This document shows, in pieces, positions 25,338 through 33,523 of a stretch of DNA of 64,000 nt. The position numbers and the translations under genes were made by a program. The DNA is taken from positions 1,322,001 through 1,386,000 of the forward strand of contig NZ_CP038145.1 of assembly GCF_004519515.1 (NCBI RefSeq), in the 5' to 3' direction. The notes below the pieces were generated by a model. That model was given only the letters and a program-made list of their open reading frames with translations. It was not told the origin of the DNA and did no database searches. This DNA is from Actinobacillus indolicus (GTDB lineage: Bacteria; Pseudomonadota; Gammaproteobacteria; Enterobacterales; Pasteurellaceae). Position 1 is the stretch's first letter, and every line of letters begins with the position of its first letter.

Positions 25338-26386
25338 TGTCGAACGTTTATCTTGTTGCCAGTCAATCACGCTTTGCAGAAAATATCTCGAAACAGACCG
25401 CTTGTCAGCTCGGTGTGCAGACGGCATTGCCTTATTTCAAAGCCTTTGATTCGCAATTTGTAACCTTGCCCGAACTCTATTCACTGATTGAGCAACAAAT
25501 CGCACAACTGCTTGAACAAACCGCTTGGTCGCAGGAAGAATTAAGCCAAATTCCCTTTTTCTTAGGTTCAACCAGTTATGTGATTGCTGATTGTGAGGCA
25601 CGCTTGGCTCAACAACAGCCTTTGCCGACAGAATACAGCATTGCGGTGATTGGCGAATATTTGCGACAAAAATATCAGACGGAAGTGTTTAGCTTCGCAA
25701 CTTCTTGCACTTCTTCGGCACAAGGGGTGCATTATGCTTATAAGATGCTGAAATCAGGGCTTTATTCCAAAGCGATTGTGATTGGTTTTGAGCTATTTAA
25801 TCGTTTAACGTTTGAACATTTCCATTCCATGCACTTGTTATCCCATTCTGAGCCGTATCTTCCATTGATTGATTCAGAAGGCATTGTGTTGGGTGAAGGG
25901 GTAGCTTGTCTGGCGTTAAGCACTGAACCCAATCATCAGTTTGAATGTGAATTATTGGGTGTCAGCAGTTTAACGGACAATGAAAATCTAACCAACAACA
26001 GCCCAATCGCCTTGCAAAAATTATTACTCCAAACCTGTGAAGTTGCCAATGTTGAACCTAACCTTATTCAAGGAATTAAGGTTCATGGTGTAGGCGGAAA
26101 TAGTGATGAAATGGAAGGGCGGTTATTATTAGACTTATTTCCACAAGCCCAATGGATTCTTACTAAACATTTTATGGGGCATACCTTAGGGGCAAGCGGT
26201 GCCTTAGAAACCGCCTTTTTGCTTGATTGTTTTATTCAAAGTGAAGTTCCTAATTTGCAAAAAAATGCCGATAACTTACCGCTTGCTCACGGTAAAAAGC
26301 TCGAAAATGGCTATTATCTTAGCTACTTTTTAGGCTTTGGTGGCAGCAATGTGGCGTGGATAATGAGGTTAAATCACAATGAATAA
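25337..26386 (+). CDS. Beta-ketoacyl-ACP synthase (extra KS of the cluster)
   Basis: A 349-residue condensing enzyme with an intact triad: TSCTSSAQG, KVHGVGGNSDEMEG and MGHTLGASGA. It is shorter and more diverged than the ApeO- and ApeR-type enzymes. It is sandwiched between an ACP and a KS-like protein that lacks the cysteine, with overlaps on both sides (1 bp and 8 bp). This layout looks like a KS-alpha/KS-beta pair with its own ACP. Substrate unknown. Confidence 0.8.
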   Translation: MSNVYLVASQSRFAENISKQTACQLGVQTALPYFKAFDSQFVTLPELYSLIEQQIAQLLEQTAWSQEELSQIPFFLGSTSYVIADCEARLAQQQPLPTEYSIAVIGEYLRQKYQTEVFSFATSCTSSAQGVHYAYKMLKSGLYSKAIVIGFELFNRLTFEHFHSMHLLSHSEPYLPLIDSEGIVLGEGVACLALSTEPNHQFECELLGVSSLTDNENLTNNSPIALQKLLLQTCEVANVEPNLIQGIKVHGVGGNSDEMEGRLLLDLFPQAQWILTKHFMGHTLGASGALETAFLLDCFIQSEVPNLQKNADNLPLAHGKKLENGYYLSYFLGFGGSNVAWIMRLNHNE

Positions 26387-27008
26387 TGCCGTTTATATTG
26401 CTCAACGCAGCCAATTTCTTTGCCAAGATGTTGATGATAAAACCCTACGCCAACAGTTAAAAACACAGGGTATCGATGCTCGCCGAATGAGCCGTTTTAC
26501 CCAATTAGCCATGTTGGGTGCTTTGCCTTTAAAAGAGCATATTTACCCAAACACCCCTATTTATCTTGCGTCCAGTTTTAGCTCGCCAGCTAAATTTAAC
26601 AAAATCTTTCAGCAATTAAATACAGAAAATATCCCTAGCCCCTTAGATTTTATGGCGAATCTCAATAATGTTGCCACATTTCAACTTGCTCAAACTTTAA
26701 ATACCACCGCCACAACGCTTTTTTTGGCGGTCAATCAACACAATTATTTGCAACCGTTAAAATTAGCAATGTTAGATCTACAATCTGAATGTTGTCAAAA
26801 TGCCTTAGTCGGCTGGGCATATGAAAGCTCAAATGGCGAGCAAGAAGGAAGTATTTGGTGGCTACTCTCTCAAAATTCACTCAACAATATATCGTCAGAT
26901 GTTATTTCAATAGATGATGCGAATAATGGGTTAAATACATCTCATTGGTTTACTACGATTCAAGAAATGAATATCACAAATGAGTCTGTATTTTCCCTAC
27001 TGAAATAG
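26379..27008 (+). CDS. Ketosynthase-like protein lacking the catalytic cysteine (CLF-like)
   Basis: A 209-residue protein with the look of the N-terminal half of a thiolase fold: start NAVYIAQRSQFLCQDV parallels the start of the preceding KS (NVYLVASQSRFAENI), and IYLASSFSSPAKFN, FMANLNNVATFQLAQ, LFLAVNQHNYLQPLKLAML follow the KS core. The position of the catalytic Cys appears to be held by VNQ. It ends before the second His region. It is probably a chain-length-factor-like partner of the preceding KS. The function is inferred from order and overlap only. Confidence 0.55.
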   Translation: MNNAVYIAQRSQFLCQDVDDKTLRQQLKTQGIDARRMSRFTQLAMLGALPLKEHIYPNTPIYLASSFSSPAKFNKIFQQLNTENIPSPLDFMANLNNVATFQLAQTLNTTATTLFLAVNQHNYLQPLKLAMLDLQSECCQNALVGWAYESSNGEQEGSIWWLLSQNSLNNISSDVISIDDANNGLNTSHWFTTIQEMNITNESVFSLLK

Positions 27009-27048
27009 TGTAAACTAATGTCAATCTTAGATCATGAATTAGCCACGA

Positions 27049-27801
27049 ATGACAACTTTAATTTGTAACTTTTCTTTTAATATCAGTCGTTGGAATGTGG
27101 TTTGTAATAAAACCTTAACCGTAGAAGATTGGAAACTAGGCGAAAACCACTGGCAACAAAACAGTACAAGTTGGGAAGATTTTGCACCAAAACTGGCATT
27201 TCTTCCCCCACTTAAACGTCGCCGTTTAAGTGATTCTGCACGGCTCTTTTTTGAGTCTGCGTGGTGTTTAACTGAACAAGATGAAAATCTGCCCGTGGTA
27301 TATGCCTCTTCAAACAGTGAGATCAACCGCAGTTTTGCTTTGTGGCAAACGTTATTGCAAGAGGGTGATGTTTCGCCGACTTCCTTTAGTCTGTCGGTTC
27401 ACAACGCCTTAGTCGGACAATGGTCCGAAATGCGTCAGGTGAAAACAGAAACGACTGCAATTACAGCTCAACAAGATAATTTGGAAACCGCTTTACTTGA
27501 GGCATATTTATTGTTGAACGATGGTTACGAGAAAGTGTTAGTGGTGATTTCGGAATCTCCGCTATATGCAGAATATAATGCTCAGCCCGTTATACGCCAG
27601 CCGTTTGCTTATGCTTTGGCAATGATCATAGAAAAGGGGGAGCAATATCATCTTAGTTTACACGCACAGCCGGGGAATATAGAGTCTTTTTTTGCAACAG
27701 GTGATAATAGTTTAAATTGGGTTAAACAACAGCATCTTGCTCAATCGCAATGGCAAACACCAAGCAGTCGAGGGGGATATTGGCAATGGCAGAAAAACTA
27801 G
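27049..27801 (+). CDS. apeC: Ketosynthase chain-length factor, ApeC type
   Basis: A 250-residue protein of the beta-ketoacyl synthase N-terminal-like family (ketoacyl-synt_2). Marks are LAFLPPLKRRRLSDSARLFFESAW, VVYASSNSEINRS and FSLSVHNALVGQWS, with TAITAQQDNLETALLEAYLLL where a KS would have its Cys. ApeC is the chain-length partner of ApeO and sets polyene length. It overlaps the acyltransferase gene by 16 bp. Confidence 0.8.
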   Translation: MTTLICNFSFNISRWNVVCNKTLTVEDWKLGENHWQQNSTSWEDFAPKLAFLPPLKRRRLSDSARLFFESAWCLTEQDENLPVVYASSNSEINRSFALWQTLLQEGDVSPTSFSLSVHNALVGQWSEMRQVKTETTAITAQQDNLETALLEAYLLLNDGYEKVLVVISESPLYAEYNAQPVIRQPFAYALAMIIEKGEQYHLSLHAQPGNIESFFATGDNSLNWVKQQHLAQSQWQTPSSRGGYWQWQKN

Positions 27802-28547
27802 ATTGGATTAGGCGTTTTCTTGGCACGTTATTCGGCTTTGTATTGTTTGGCATAGTCGGCGTGTTGTTTAAAATTGTATTGCATCGCTATGCGAAAAATT
27901 ATCCGCATAACGATTTGGCAACGCAACTGCAAGGGCGACAAATTGTCGGGAAAACGTGGCGATTTTTCGTCAATTACCTGAAATGGGCAGGAATTTTGGA
28001 AGTGAAATATCACGGTTTTGAACGCTTGGGGCGAGAAGGACAGTTGGTATTAGCCAATCACCCATCACTACTCGACGTAGTGTTGATTTTCAGCCAAGAG
28101 CCTCGTTTTAACTGTATCGTGAAAAAAGATCTGCTAGATAATCCATCTATGAGTAGCCCGATCCGTGCTTGTGGGTTTATTCCAAATACCGAATCGGAAG
28201 AATTACTTGAGCAGAGCCATCAGATTTTACAAAACCAAGTGCTCTTGTTATTTCCCGAAGGAACACGCACAGACTGGGATGGCGTGGTAAAATTACACCG
28301 TGGTGCAGTATCCATCGGTTTACGCAGTGCGAAAGTAATTACGCCGATTGTAATTAAAATGCATCCGTTAAATTTCAAAAAAGGTCAGCCTTGGTATAAA
28401 ATACCAAGCAAGAAAATCTGTTATGAATTAACGGTGGGAGAGGATATTGATCCGCAACAGTGGCTTGCAGAAAAACCGTTGCCAATCGCCTCTCGCCGTT
28501 TAAATGATTATTTAGAAAATTATTTTAATACTTACTCTAAGGACTAA
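27786..28547 (+). CDS. 1-acyl-glycerol-3-phosphate-type acyltransferase of the cluster
   Basis: A 253-residue PlsC-family acyltransferase. A membrane helix near the N terminus (FLGTLFGFVLFGIVGVLFKIV) is followed by the NHPSLLD (HX4D) and FPEGTRTDWDG motifs. In APE clusters it is thought to attach an acyl or polyene group to a lipid. The ATG at 27786 was chosen as the protein with a typical N terminus; the longer reading is an overlap with apeC. The two ACP genes follow at once. Confidence 0.8.
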   Translation: MAEKLDWIRRFLGTLFGFVLFGIVGVLFKIVLHRYAKNYPHNDLATQLQGRQIVGKTWRFFVNYLKWAGILEVKYHGFERLGREGQLVLANHPSLLDVVLIFSQEPRFNCIVKKDLLDNPSMSSPIRACGFIPNTESEELLEQSHQILQNQVLLLFPEGTRTDWDGVVKLHRGAVSIGLRSAKVITPIVIKMHPLNFKKGQPWYKIPSKKICYELTVGEDIDPQQWLAEKPLPIASRRLNDYLENYFNTYSKD

Positions 28548-28549
28548 AA

Positions 28550-28807
28550 ATGGAACTCGAACAACAACTTAAACAGCTGATTATTGACAGTCTTGCCCTT
28601 GAAGATATTACCGTTGAAGATATTGAAACAGAGGCTCCACTTTTTGGTGATGACGGTCTAGGTTTAGATTCCGTTGATGCGTTGGAATTAGGTTTAGCAG
28701 TGCAAAAAACCTTTGGTTTACAACTTGATAGTGAACAACAAAACTTGCGTGAACACTTTGAAAGCGTTGCAACGCTCGCAAGTTTTATCCGCTCTCACAA
28801 AGGTTAA
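28550..28807 (+). CDS. apeE: Acyl carrier protein, ApeE type
   Basis: An 85-residue acidic acyl carrier protein with the phosphopantetheine serine in GLGLDSVDALELGLAV (near residue 41). It starts 2 bp after the acyltransferase stop. Twin ACPs in tandem are a hallmark of APE clusters; one is thought to carry the starter and one the growing chain. Confidence 0.85.
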   Translation: MELEQQLKQLIIDSLALEDITVEDIETEAPLFGDDGLGLDSVDALELGLAVQKTFGLQLDSEQQNLREHFESVATLASFIRSHKG

Positions 28808-28818
28808 GGGGGGAGACA

Positions 28819-29064
28819 ATGACTGAACAAGAAATTCAGAAAATTCTAACGGAAGCTTTAGTTTCATTATTTGAAATTGATGAAGATCGTATTAAGCCTG
28901 AAACCAATTTATATGAAGATCTTGAAATTGACAGTATTGATGCGATCGATTTGATCGATTACATCAAACGTCAAACGGGTTACAAACTTCAAGCAGAAGA
29001 TTTCCGTAATGTGCGCACCGTCAGTGATGTCGTTACTGCGGTAAAAAAAATTAGTAGCAACTAA
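28819..29064 (+). CDS. apeF: Acyl carrier protein, ApeF type
   Basis: An 81-residue acyl carrier protein with the serine in DLEIDSIDAIDLIDYI (near residue 38). It follows the first ACP after 11 bp, with a GGGGGAGA ribosome site. Forms the twin ACP pair of the cluster. A REP-like palindrome follows. Confidence 0.86.
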   Translation: MTEQEIQKILTEALVSLFEIDEDRIKPETNLYEDLEIDSIDAIDLIDYIKRQTGYKLQAEDFRNVRTVSDVVTAVKKISSN

Positions 29065-29073
29065 TCTATCTAT

Positions 29074-29116
29074 GTAGGGGCATTTGCCCATTTGTTTAAT
29101 AAGGGCTTGCCTCTAC
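29074..29116. repeat. REP-like palindromic pair between apeF and the ligase gene
   Basis: GTAGGGGCATTTGCCC and its inverse AAGGGCTTGCCTCTAC, 43 bp in all. It has the same GTAG head and CTAC tail as the elements in the DAR block but a different stem sequence. Confidence 0.75.
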
Positions 29117-29123
29117 TGACTTT

Positions 29124-30788
29124 ATGAAAAATCATTACTTACCTCATAGTGCCATAGCACATTTCCCAACGTGGACTTATGCGGATTTTGAACAACGAGC
29201 ATTACAAATTTCCGCTTATTTACAACAAAACAAGATAAAAGCCATTGCTGTATGGTTGGAAGATGGAGCAAATTTAGCTTGTACTTTACTTGCTTGTTGG
29301 CACGCTAATGTGAAAGTCCTATTTCCACCCAATGACACACCAGAAAGTGTAACTTGGGCAAATCAACACGCTGATTTTTGGCTGACGGATAACGAACAAC
29401 CTAAGCCCAGCCATCTTATGTTTTCGGAATTAGCCACCGATTTTCCTTTGCAAAAAATCGATCAAAACCGACCGCTTGTTGATCGCCATAACCAAACAGA
29501 ACTATGGCTTAAAACTTCAGGTAGCACAGGAGAGGCGAAAACCATTGTCAAAACTGCCGAAGAAATGTGGCTCAGTGCCGAAGTGCTGGCAAATGCGTTG
29601 CCGTTTTCTGCTGGCAATGAAATTACGGCGATCAGCAGTGTGAGTATTCAACATATTTACGGCTTGACGGTACATATTATGATGTCGCTCGTACAAGGTT
29701 GGGTAATTGGGCGTAAGCAGCAGTTTTTCCCTGAATGTATTATGGCGGAAAGCCAGAAATCATCTCAAACTGTACTAGTCAGTAGCCCTGCAATGTTAAG
29801 TCGTATGGATTGGCATAAACCACAGTTACCGAAAGTAGTGGGAATTATCTCGTCAGGTGGGGCATTAGATCCTGATGTGTCTAACCAAATTCGCCAACAA
29901 CTTCACCAGCCTGTGGTGGAAATTTACGGCAGTACGGAAACAGGTCCAATAGCTATTCGTCAAGATACTGGCTTATGGCAAACCTTACCTTACAGCCAAG
30001 TAGGAACAGATGAAGAGGGCGCTTTGTGGTTAGAGGCAAAATGGGCAAAAGATCGCCAACAGACCGCAGATGCCGTTGAAATTCACCCTAATGGCTTTGA
30101 ATTGTTAGGACGCATTGACCGCATTGTAAAAATTGGTGATAAACGGACATCTCTTGTCAGTGTTGAACAGGCGTTAATGAAACACGACTGGATTGATGAT
30201 TGCTACATCGGCAAACACCCTGAACATCAACGCCTTGCGACTTGGGCAGGATTGAATGAACTAGGCATTCAGGCATTCCGAGATCACGGAAGAAAGTATG
30301 TGATTGAACAACTCAAAACACATTTATCCCAAAGCCAAGAAAAATCGGCAACCCCTCGTTTTTGGCGATTTACCGATAAACTGCCTCGCAACAGCCAATC
30401 CAAAATCAGTCGTCTTGAATTTGAACAGATCTGTTTAAATGAGATTGTTGATCCTATTTGGCTAACCCAAGAAAACCAAGAAAATGTACAAATTCTACGC
30501 GGAAAAGTCCCGCTTGATCTGCATTTTTTTAAAGGGCATTTTGCAAATTTCCCTTTAGTCCCTGGTGTAATTGAATTGCAGTGGGTGCAAGATCAACTGG
30601 TTCGTTATTTTGGTCAAGAAAAGACAATTTTACGCATTGATAACCTCAAATATCAGAAATTTCTCCGCCCAAATGATGAATTTGAACTAACATTAAAATG
30701 GGAAGAAACAAAAAATCGTATGGGATTTCAGCTGAAAACCGAAGGTGAAATGTGTGGTAGTGGATTATTTGTATTTGGCGATGAATAG
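29124..30788 (+). CDS. Fused acyl-ACP synthetase and hot-dog dehydratase (ApeH-ApeI type)
   Basis: A 554-residue two-domain protein. Residues 1-445 form an AMP-dependent ligase with LKTSGSTGEAKTIV, YGSTETGPIA and LPRNSQSKISRLEF. In APE pathways ApeH adenylates an aromatic starter such as 4-hydroxybenzoate and loads it on ACP. Residues from about 455 form an ApeI-like FabA/FabZ-type hot-dog domain (RGKVPLDLHFFKGHFANFPLVPGVIELQWV). A second, unfused ligase copy is at 33524. It overlaps the next gene by 8 bp. Confidence 0.88.
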   Translation: MKNHYLPHSAIAHFPTWTYADFEQRALQISAYLQQNKIKAIAVWLEDGANLACTLLACWHANVKVLFPPNDTPESVTWANQHADFWLTDNEQPKPSHLMFSELATDFPLQKIDQNRPLVDRHNQTELWLKTSGSTGEAKTIVKTAEEMWLSAEVLANALPFSAGNEITAISSVSIQHIYGLTVHIMMSLVQGWVIGRKQQFFPECIMAESQKSSQTVLVSSPAMLSRMDWHKPQLPKVVGIISSGGALDPDVSNQIRQQLHQPVVEIYGSTETGPIAIRQDTGLWQTLPYSQVGTDEEGALWLEAKWAKDRQQTADAVEIHPNGFELLGRIDRIVKIGDKRTSLVSVEQALMKHDWIDDCYIGKHPEHQRLATWAGLNELGIQAFRDHGRKYVIEQLKTHLSQSQEKSATPRFWRFTDKLPRNSQSKISRLEFEQICLNEIVDPIWLTQENQENVQILRGKVPLDLHFFKGHFANFPLVPGVIELQWVQDQLVRYFGQEKTILRIDNLKYQKFLRPNDEFELTLKWEETKNRMGFQLKTEGEMCGSGLFVFGDE

Positions 30789-31332
30789 TTTAAAACAACT
30801 CACCACCATTTTACTCACAGGGGTAAGCATTGCTTACCCACTCATTTGGCTGTTTGCCCCACAAGATAACCCCGCTATTTTGTTGTATTTGCCTTACATT
30901 ATGGCGATTTTATGGGGCATAAAATCCTTACAAGCGGTGGGATTTCAGCGTTTTTTTGCAATGGTCATGTCGCTTATTTTAGTCACAATAGGCATTACTC
31001 GATCCGTAGAAACAATGTATTGGTATCCCGTGATCATCAGCTTAATGATGTTAGCTATTTTTGGCAGTAGTCTATGGAGTTCTCAATCCATTGTCGAACG
31101 CCTCGCTCGCCTGCAAACCCCAGATTTACCCCAAAAAGGCATTATTTATACTCGCAAAGTAACTCAAGTATGGTGTTTGTTTTTTATCCTTAATGCAATT
31201 ATCACAGCCACTCTTATTTTGTGGGAACAATTTGAGTATTGGGCAATTTATACAGGGATCGTTTCGTATATTTTTATTGGTTTATTGATGGGCGGTGAAT
31301 GGTTGGTTCGGCAATGGGTGATGAAAAAATAA
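30781..31332 (+). CDS. Inner-membrane protein of APE clusters (COG4648-like)
   Basis: A 183-residue membrane protein with about six helices (for example LTTILLTGVSIAYPLIWLF, YLPYIMAILWGIKSL, YPVIISLMMLAIFGSSLW). It resembles the COG4648 membrane proteins that sit next to ApeH in APE clusters. Its role is unknown; helping loading or transport of the pigment at the inner membrane is possible. The ATG at 30781 overlaps the ligase gene by 8 bp. It is the last gene before the inserted cassette on the other strand. Confidence 0.7.
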   Translation: MNSLKQLTTILLTGVSIAYPLIWLFAPQDNPAILLYLPYIMAILWGIKSLQAVGFQRFFAMVMSLILVTIGITRSVETMYWYPVIISLMMLAIFGSSLWSSQSIVERLARLQTPDLPQKGIIYTRKVTQVWCLFFILNAIITATLILWEQFEYWAIYTGIVSYIFIGLLMGGEWLVRQWVMKK

Positions 31333-31359
31333 GGTGGGGAATACCCACCTTATAAAAGA

Positions 31360-31809
31360 TTATTGTGTTTTGGCTAGCTTCAATTTCTGAATTGCTGCTT
31401 TCCCTTTTTCTTCAGAAACTTGTTCTAAATTTGCTCCTCCAACAAATACTCCCATTCTGATATATTGACGAATAAAGTAGTTTTTCCCGCCTTCAGTAGT
31501 AATGTTGAGATCATTAGTACCAAATTCCGACTCTGTTGAAATTTTATGTTTTCCAGCTTTGACTATTTTGTGGAAAAAAACGTTTGGAGCAGACTCTCCA
31601 ATAAATTTATCATCAACATAAAGGCTTTTTTTCAGTGCAGCCCCAAAAAAACCTTGATCACGATAAATATAAAGCCCGGATTGCGCTTTAGAAGGGTTGA
31701 TGAATTTTTTTGCCTCCTCACTTTTCGTATCAGATTCCATCGTTGTTTTTGCACAGCCTGTTAAAATTAGTGTGCCAATCAATAAAAGAGAAGAAAGAAA
31801 TTTTTTCAT
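31360..31809 (-). CDS. DUF2846-like lipoprotein
   Basis: A 149-residue lipoprotein with lipobox LTGC (Cys19). The body (SGLYIYRDQGFFGAALKKSLYVDDKFIGESAPNVFFHKIVKAGKHKISTES) fits DUF2846, a beta-sandwich family in envelope lipoproteins of unknown function. It is last of three minus-strand genes in a cassette that interrupts the pigment cluster, 9 bp after the PEGA-like lipoprotein gene. Confidence 0.7.
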   Translation of the reverse strand: MKKFLSSLLLIGTLILTGCAKTTMESDTKSEEAKKFINPSKAQSGLYIYRDQGFFGAALKKSLYVDDKFIGESAPNVFFHKIVKAGKHKISTESEFGTNDLNITTEGGKNYFIRQYIRMGVFVGGANLEQVSEEKGKAAIQKLKLAKTQ

Positions 31810-31818
31810 TTTGCTCTC

Positions 31819-32331
31819 CTAGTTAAGCGCAATCAATGATGCTTTTTGTTTTTCATCTAAATGTTCAATGGATATGACGGTCAATTTACGTTTTTTCGTT
31901 TTTCCTTTTGGTGCTGATGGTGAGCTGGTCGGAATAAGTTCACCCTCTACTTGTGGTGGAAGTTTATACATTGAACCATTGATTGGATCGATGATTAATA
32001 AACCTAATGGTCCTCCAAAGGCAAAATTCCCCCAATACCAGCCATCAATATCTGCGGTAAGTGTTACAGTTTTTGGCGCATAACCTTTTTTCTCAAAAAT
32101 AATATCGTAAATTGCCTTTTTGAAATAGCCAGCTCCTGCTTCTAATATTACAGTTTTTGGTGTTGTTCCTGTAGAAACCACTTTGCCATCTCTATCTTTA
32201 ATTGTGAATGTCGAACCTTCTGGTGAAGATTGAATTTCGACTGGATATTTACTGTCACTCACGATAGTAGCGCAACCAGTCATCATTGTCGTGGCAAGCA
32301 CGAATATCGCTAATTTTGCAAATGCTTTCAT
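31819..32331 (-). CDS. PEGA-like lipoprotein
   Basis: A 170-residue lipoprotein with lipobox MTGC (Cys20). The segment YPVEIQSSPEGSTFTIKDRDGKVVSTGTTPKTVIL looks like a PEGA domain, a surface beta-sandwich. The conserved run GWYWGNFAFGGPLGLLIIDPINGSMYKL follows. The function is unknown; co-occurrence with an outer-membrane barrel gene upstream suggests an envelope role. Confidence 0.65.
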   Translation of the reverse strand: MKAFAKLAIFVLATTMMTGCATIVSDSKYPVEIQSSPEGSTFTIKDRDGKVVSTGTTPKTVILEAGAGYFKKAIYDIIFEKKGYAPKTVTLTADIDGWYWGNFAFGGPLGLLIIDPINGSMYKLPPQVEGELIPTSSPSAPKGKTKKRKLTVISIEHLDEKQKASLIALN

Positions 32332-32345
32332 AGGGTTATCCTCAA

Positions 32346-32963
32346 TTAGAAACGGTAATTTACACCGAGAGAAAATGTATCTGTTTTGAATTTAAGGCTG
32401 TTTTCACCACTTAAACTGGCTTTGTAATATTCTACGCCAGCTTCTAAATTTGGATTAAATGCATATTTCACCCCAACACCATAGCCAAAGCCAAGTGCTC
32501 CGCTATTAACCAATGTTCGGTCACTTGTCATTGGAATCGCATCTTCGTTCATGTCAAAAGAGCTACCACCTACACCTATTTTAATGTAAGGCATAATGTT
32601 ATTGATTCGATAGCCTTGTAAATAAGCAAGACTGAGATGTAAAACTTCTTTTGAAACAGTTTCACCCAGTTCATTTTTCGTAGAAGAACCGCCAGTTCTT
32701 AATTTAAGCTCCGCTTGTCCAACAAAATCACCTAAAAAATCAAAACCATAACCGCCAAATACACCAATTCCAAATGCACGAGAGCCATTGGTTGAGAACT
32801 TGCCATTAATACTTGAATATCCTAACTCAGAGTAAGGCACAGAAAAACTATGTTTAGTTGAGCTTAATTCACCACCAACATACCATCCTGTAAAATTCTC
32901 GTTAGCATTTGATGTTCCGACTAAGCCAAGTAGCAACGCAGTTGCAAGCATTGTTTTTTTCAT
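32346..32963 (-). CDS. Outer-membrane beta-barrel protein (opacity/OmpA-barrel type)
   Basis: A 205-residue protein with a signal peptide (MKKTMLATALLLGLVGTSNA) followed by GWYVGGELSSTKHSF and repeated amphipathic strands, ending in LGVNYRF with the C-terminal Phe of outer-membrane barrels. The length suits an 8-strand barrel. The ATG at 32963 was chosen for the signal peptide. It is divergent from the XRE regulator gene at 33118, and the shared gap contains an inverted repeat. Confidence 0.75.
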   Translation of the reverse strand: MKKTMLATALLLGLVGTSNANENFTGWYVGGELSSTKHSFSVPYSELGYSSINGKFSTNGSRAFGIGVFGGYGFDFLGDFVGQAELKLRTGGSSTKNELGETVSKEVLHLSLAYLQGYRINNIMPYIKIGVGGSSFDMNEDAIPMTSDRTLVNSGALGFGYGVGVKYAFNPNLEAGVEYYKASLSGENSLKFKTDTFSLGVNYRF

Positions 32964-33004
32964 AGATAAAACCTCATAAATATGTGAGAATAACATAGCA
33001 ATAT

Positions 33005-33020
33005 ATGTGCGAGAGCACAT
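33005..33020. promoter_or_regulatory. Inverted repeat in the divergent OMP/XRE promoter region
   Basis: ATGTGC-GAGA-GCACAT is a perfect 6-bp inverted repeat in the 154-bp gap between the divergent barrel-protein and XRE genes. It is a fair candidate operator for the XRE protein. A shorter repeat CACT-ATC-AGTG lies closer to the XRE start. Confidence 0.45.
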
Positions 33021-33117
33021 CAGAAATGTTACTAAAACCGTTATTTTTATCCATATACAAACAAGACAGGACACTGTCCAAAATGGTGAGAAATAGCACT
33101 ATCAGTGGAGTGTTTAA

Positions 33118-33504
33118 ATGAGTACGCACGATACAATTAGGGCAATGAGAGAGATCCACAAGTTATCTCAAGAGGATATGGCAGAGAAGTTAAATATGTC
33201 ACCCAGCGGTTATTCTAAAATTGAGCGTGGAGAAACCAAATTATATTTAGATAAATTACAGCAAATTGCACAGATATTTAATGTAGATATTGTCGAATTA
33301 TTAAATACTACGGATAAAAATATTTGTTTTTTAATTAGCGAAAATAGCCAGTCTAGTTCTAATTATTATGGCAATAATGATAGTTTAATTTACGAAAATG
33401 AAAAATTAAAACTAGAACTAGAGTATAAAGATAAAATTATTTCTCAAAAAGATAATGAAATTGAGTCCTTAAAAGAGATTATTGCTTTATTAAAACAAAA
33501 ATAA
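33118..33504 (+). CDS. XRE-family transcriptional regulator with coiled-coil tail
   Basis: A 128-residue protein. Residues 5-65 form a Cro/C1 helix-turn-helix (IRAMREIHKLSQEDMAEKLNMSPSGYSKIERGETKLYLDKLQQIAQIFNV). The C-terminal 40 residues (NEKLKLELEYKDKIISQKDNEIESLKEIIALL) are a likely coiled coil for oligomer formation. It is strongly AT-rich. It is divergent from the barrel-protein gene and probably regulates it. Only 19 bp separate it from the second ligase gene, which may thus share its transcript. Confidence 0.82.
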   Translation: MSTHDTIRAMREIHKLSQEDMAEKLNMSPSGYSKIERGETKLYLDKLQQIAQIFNVDIVELLNTTDKNICFLISENSQSSSNYYGNNDSLIYENEKLKLELEYKDKIISQKDNEIESLKEIIALLKQK

Positions 33505-33523
33505 TTGAATGGAATTTATATCT

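Noticed and set aside
31868..32083. Short plus-strand frames opposite the cassette genes and many other overlapping frames
   Set aside because: They lie opposite well-supported genes, lack ribosome sites and show no family-like sequence.
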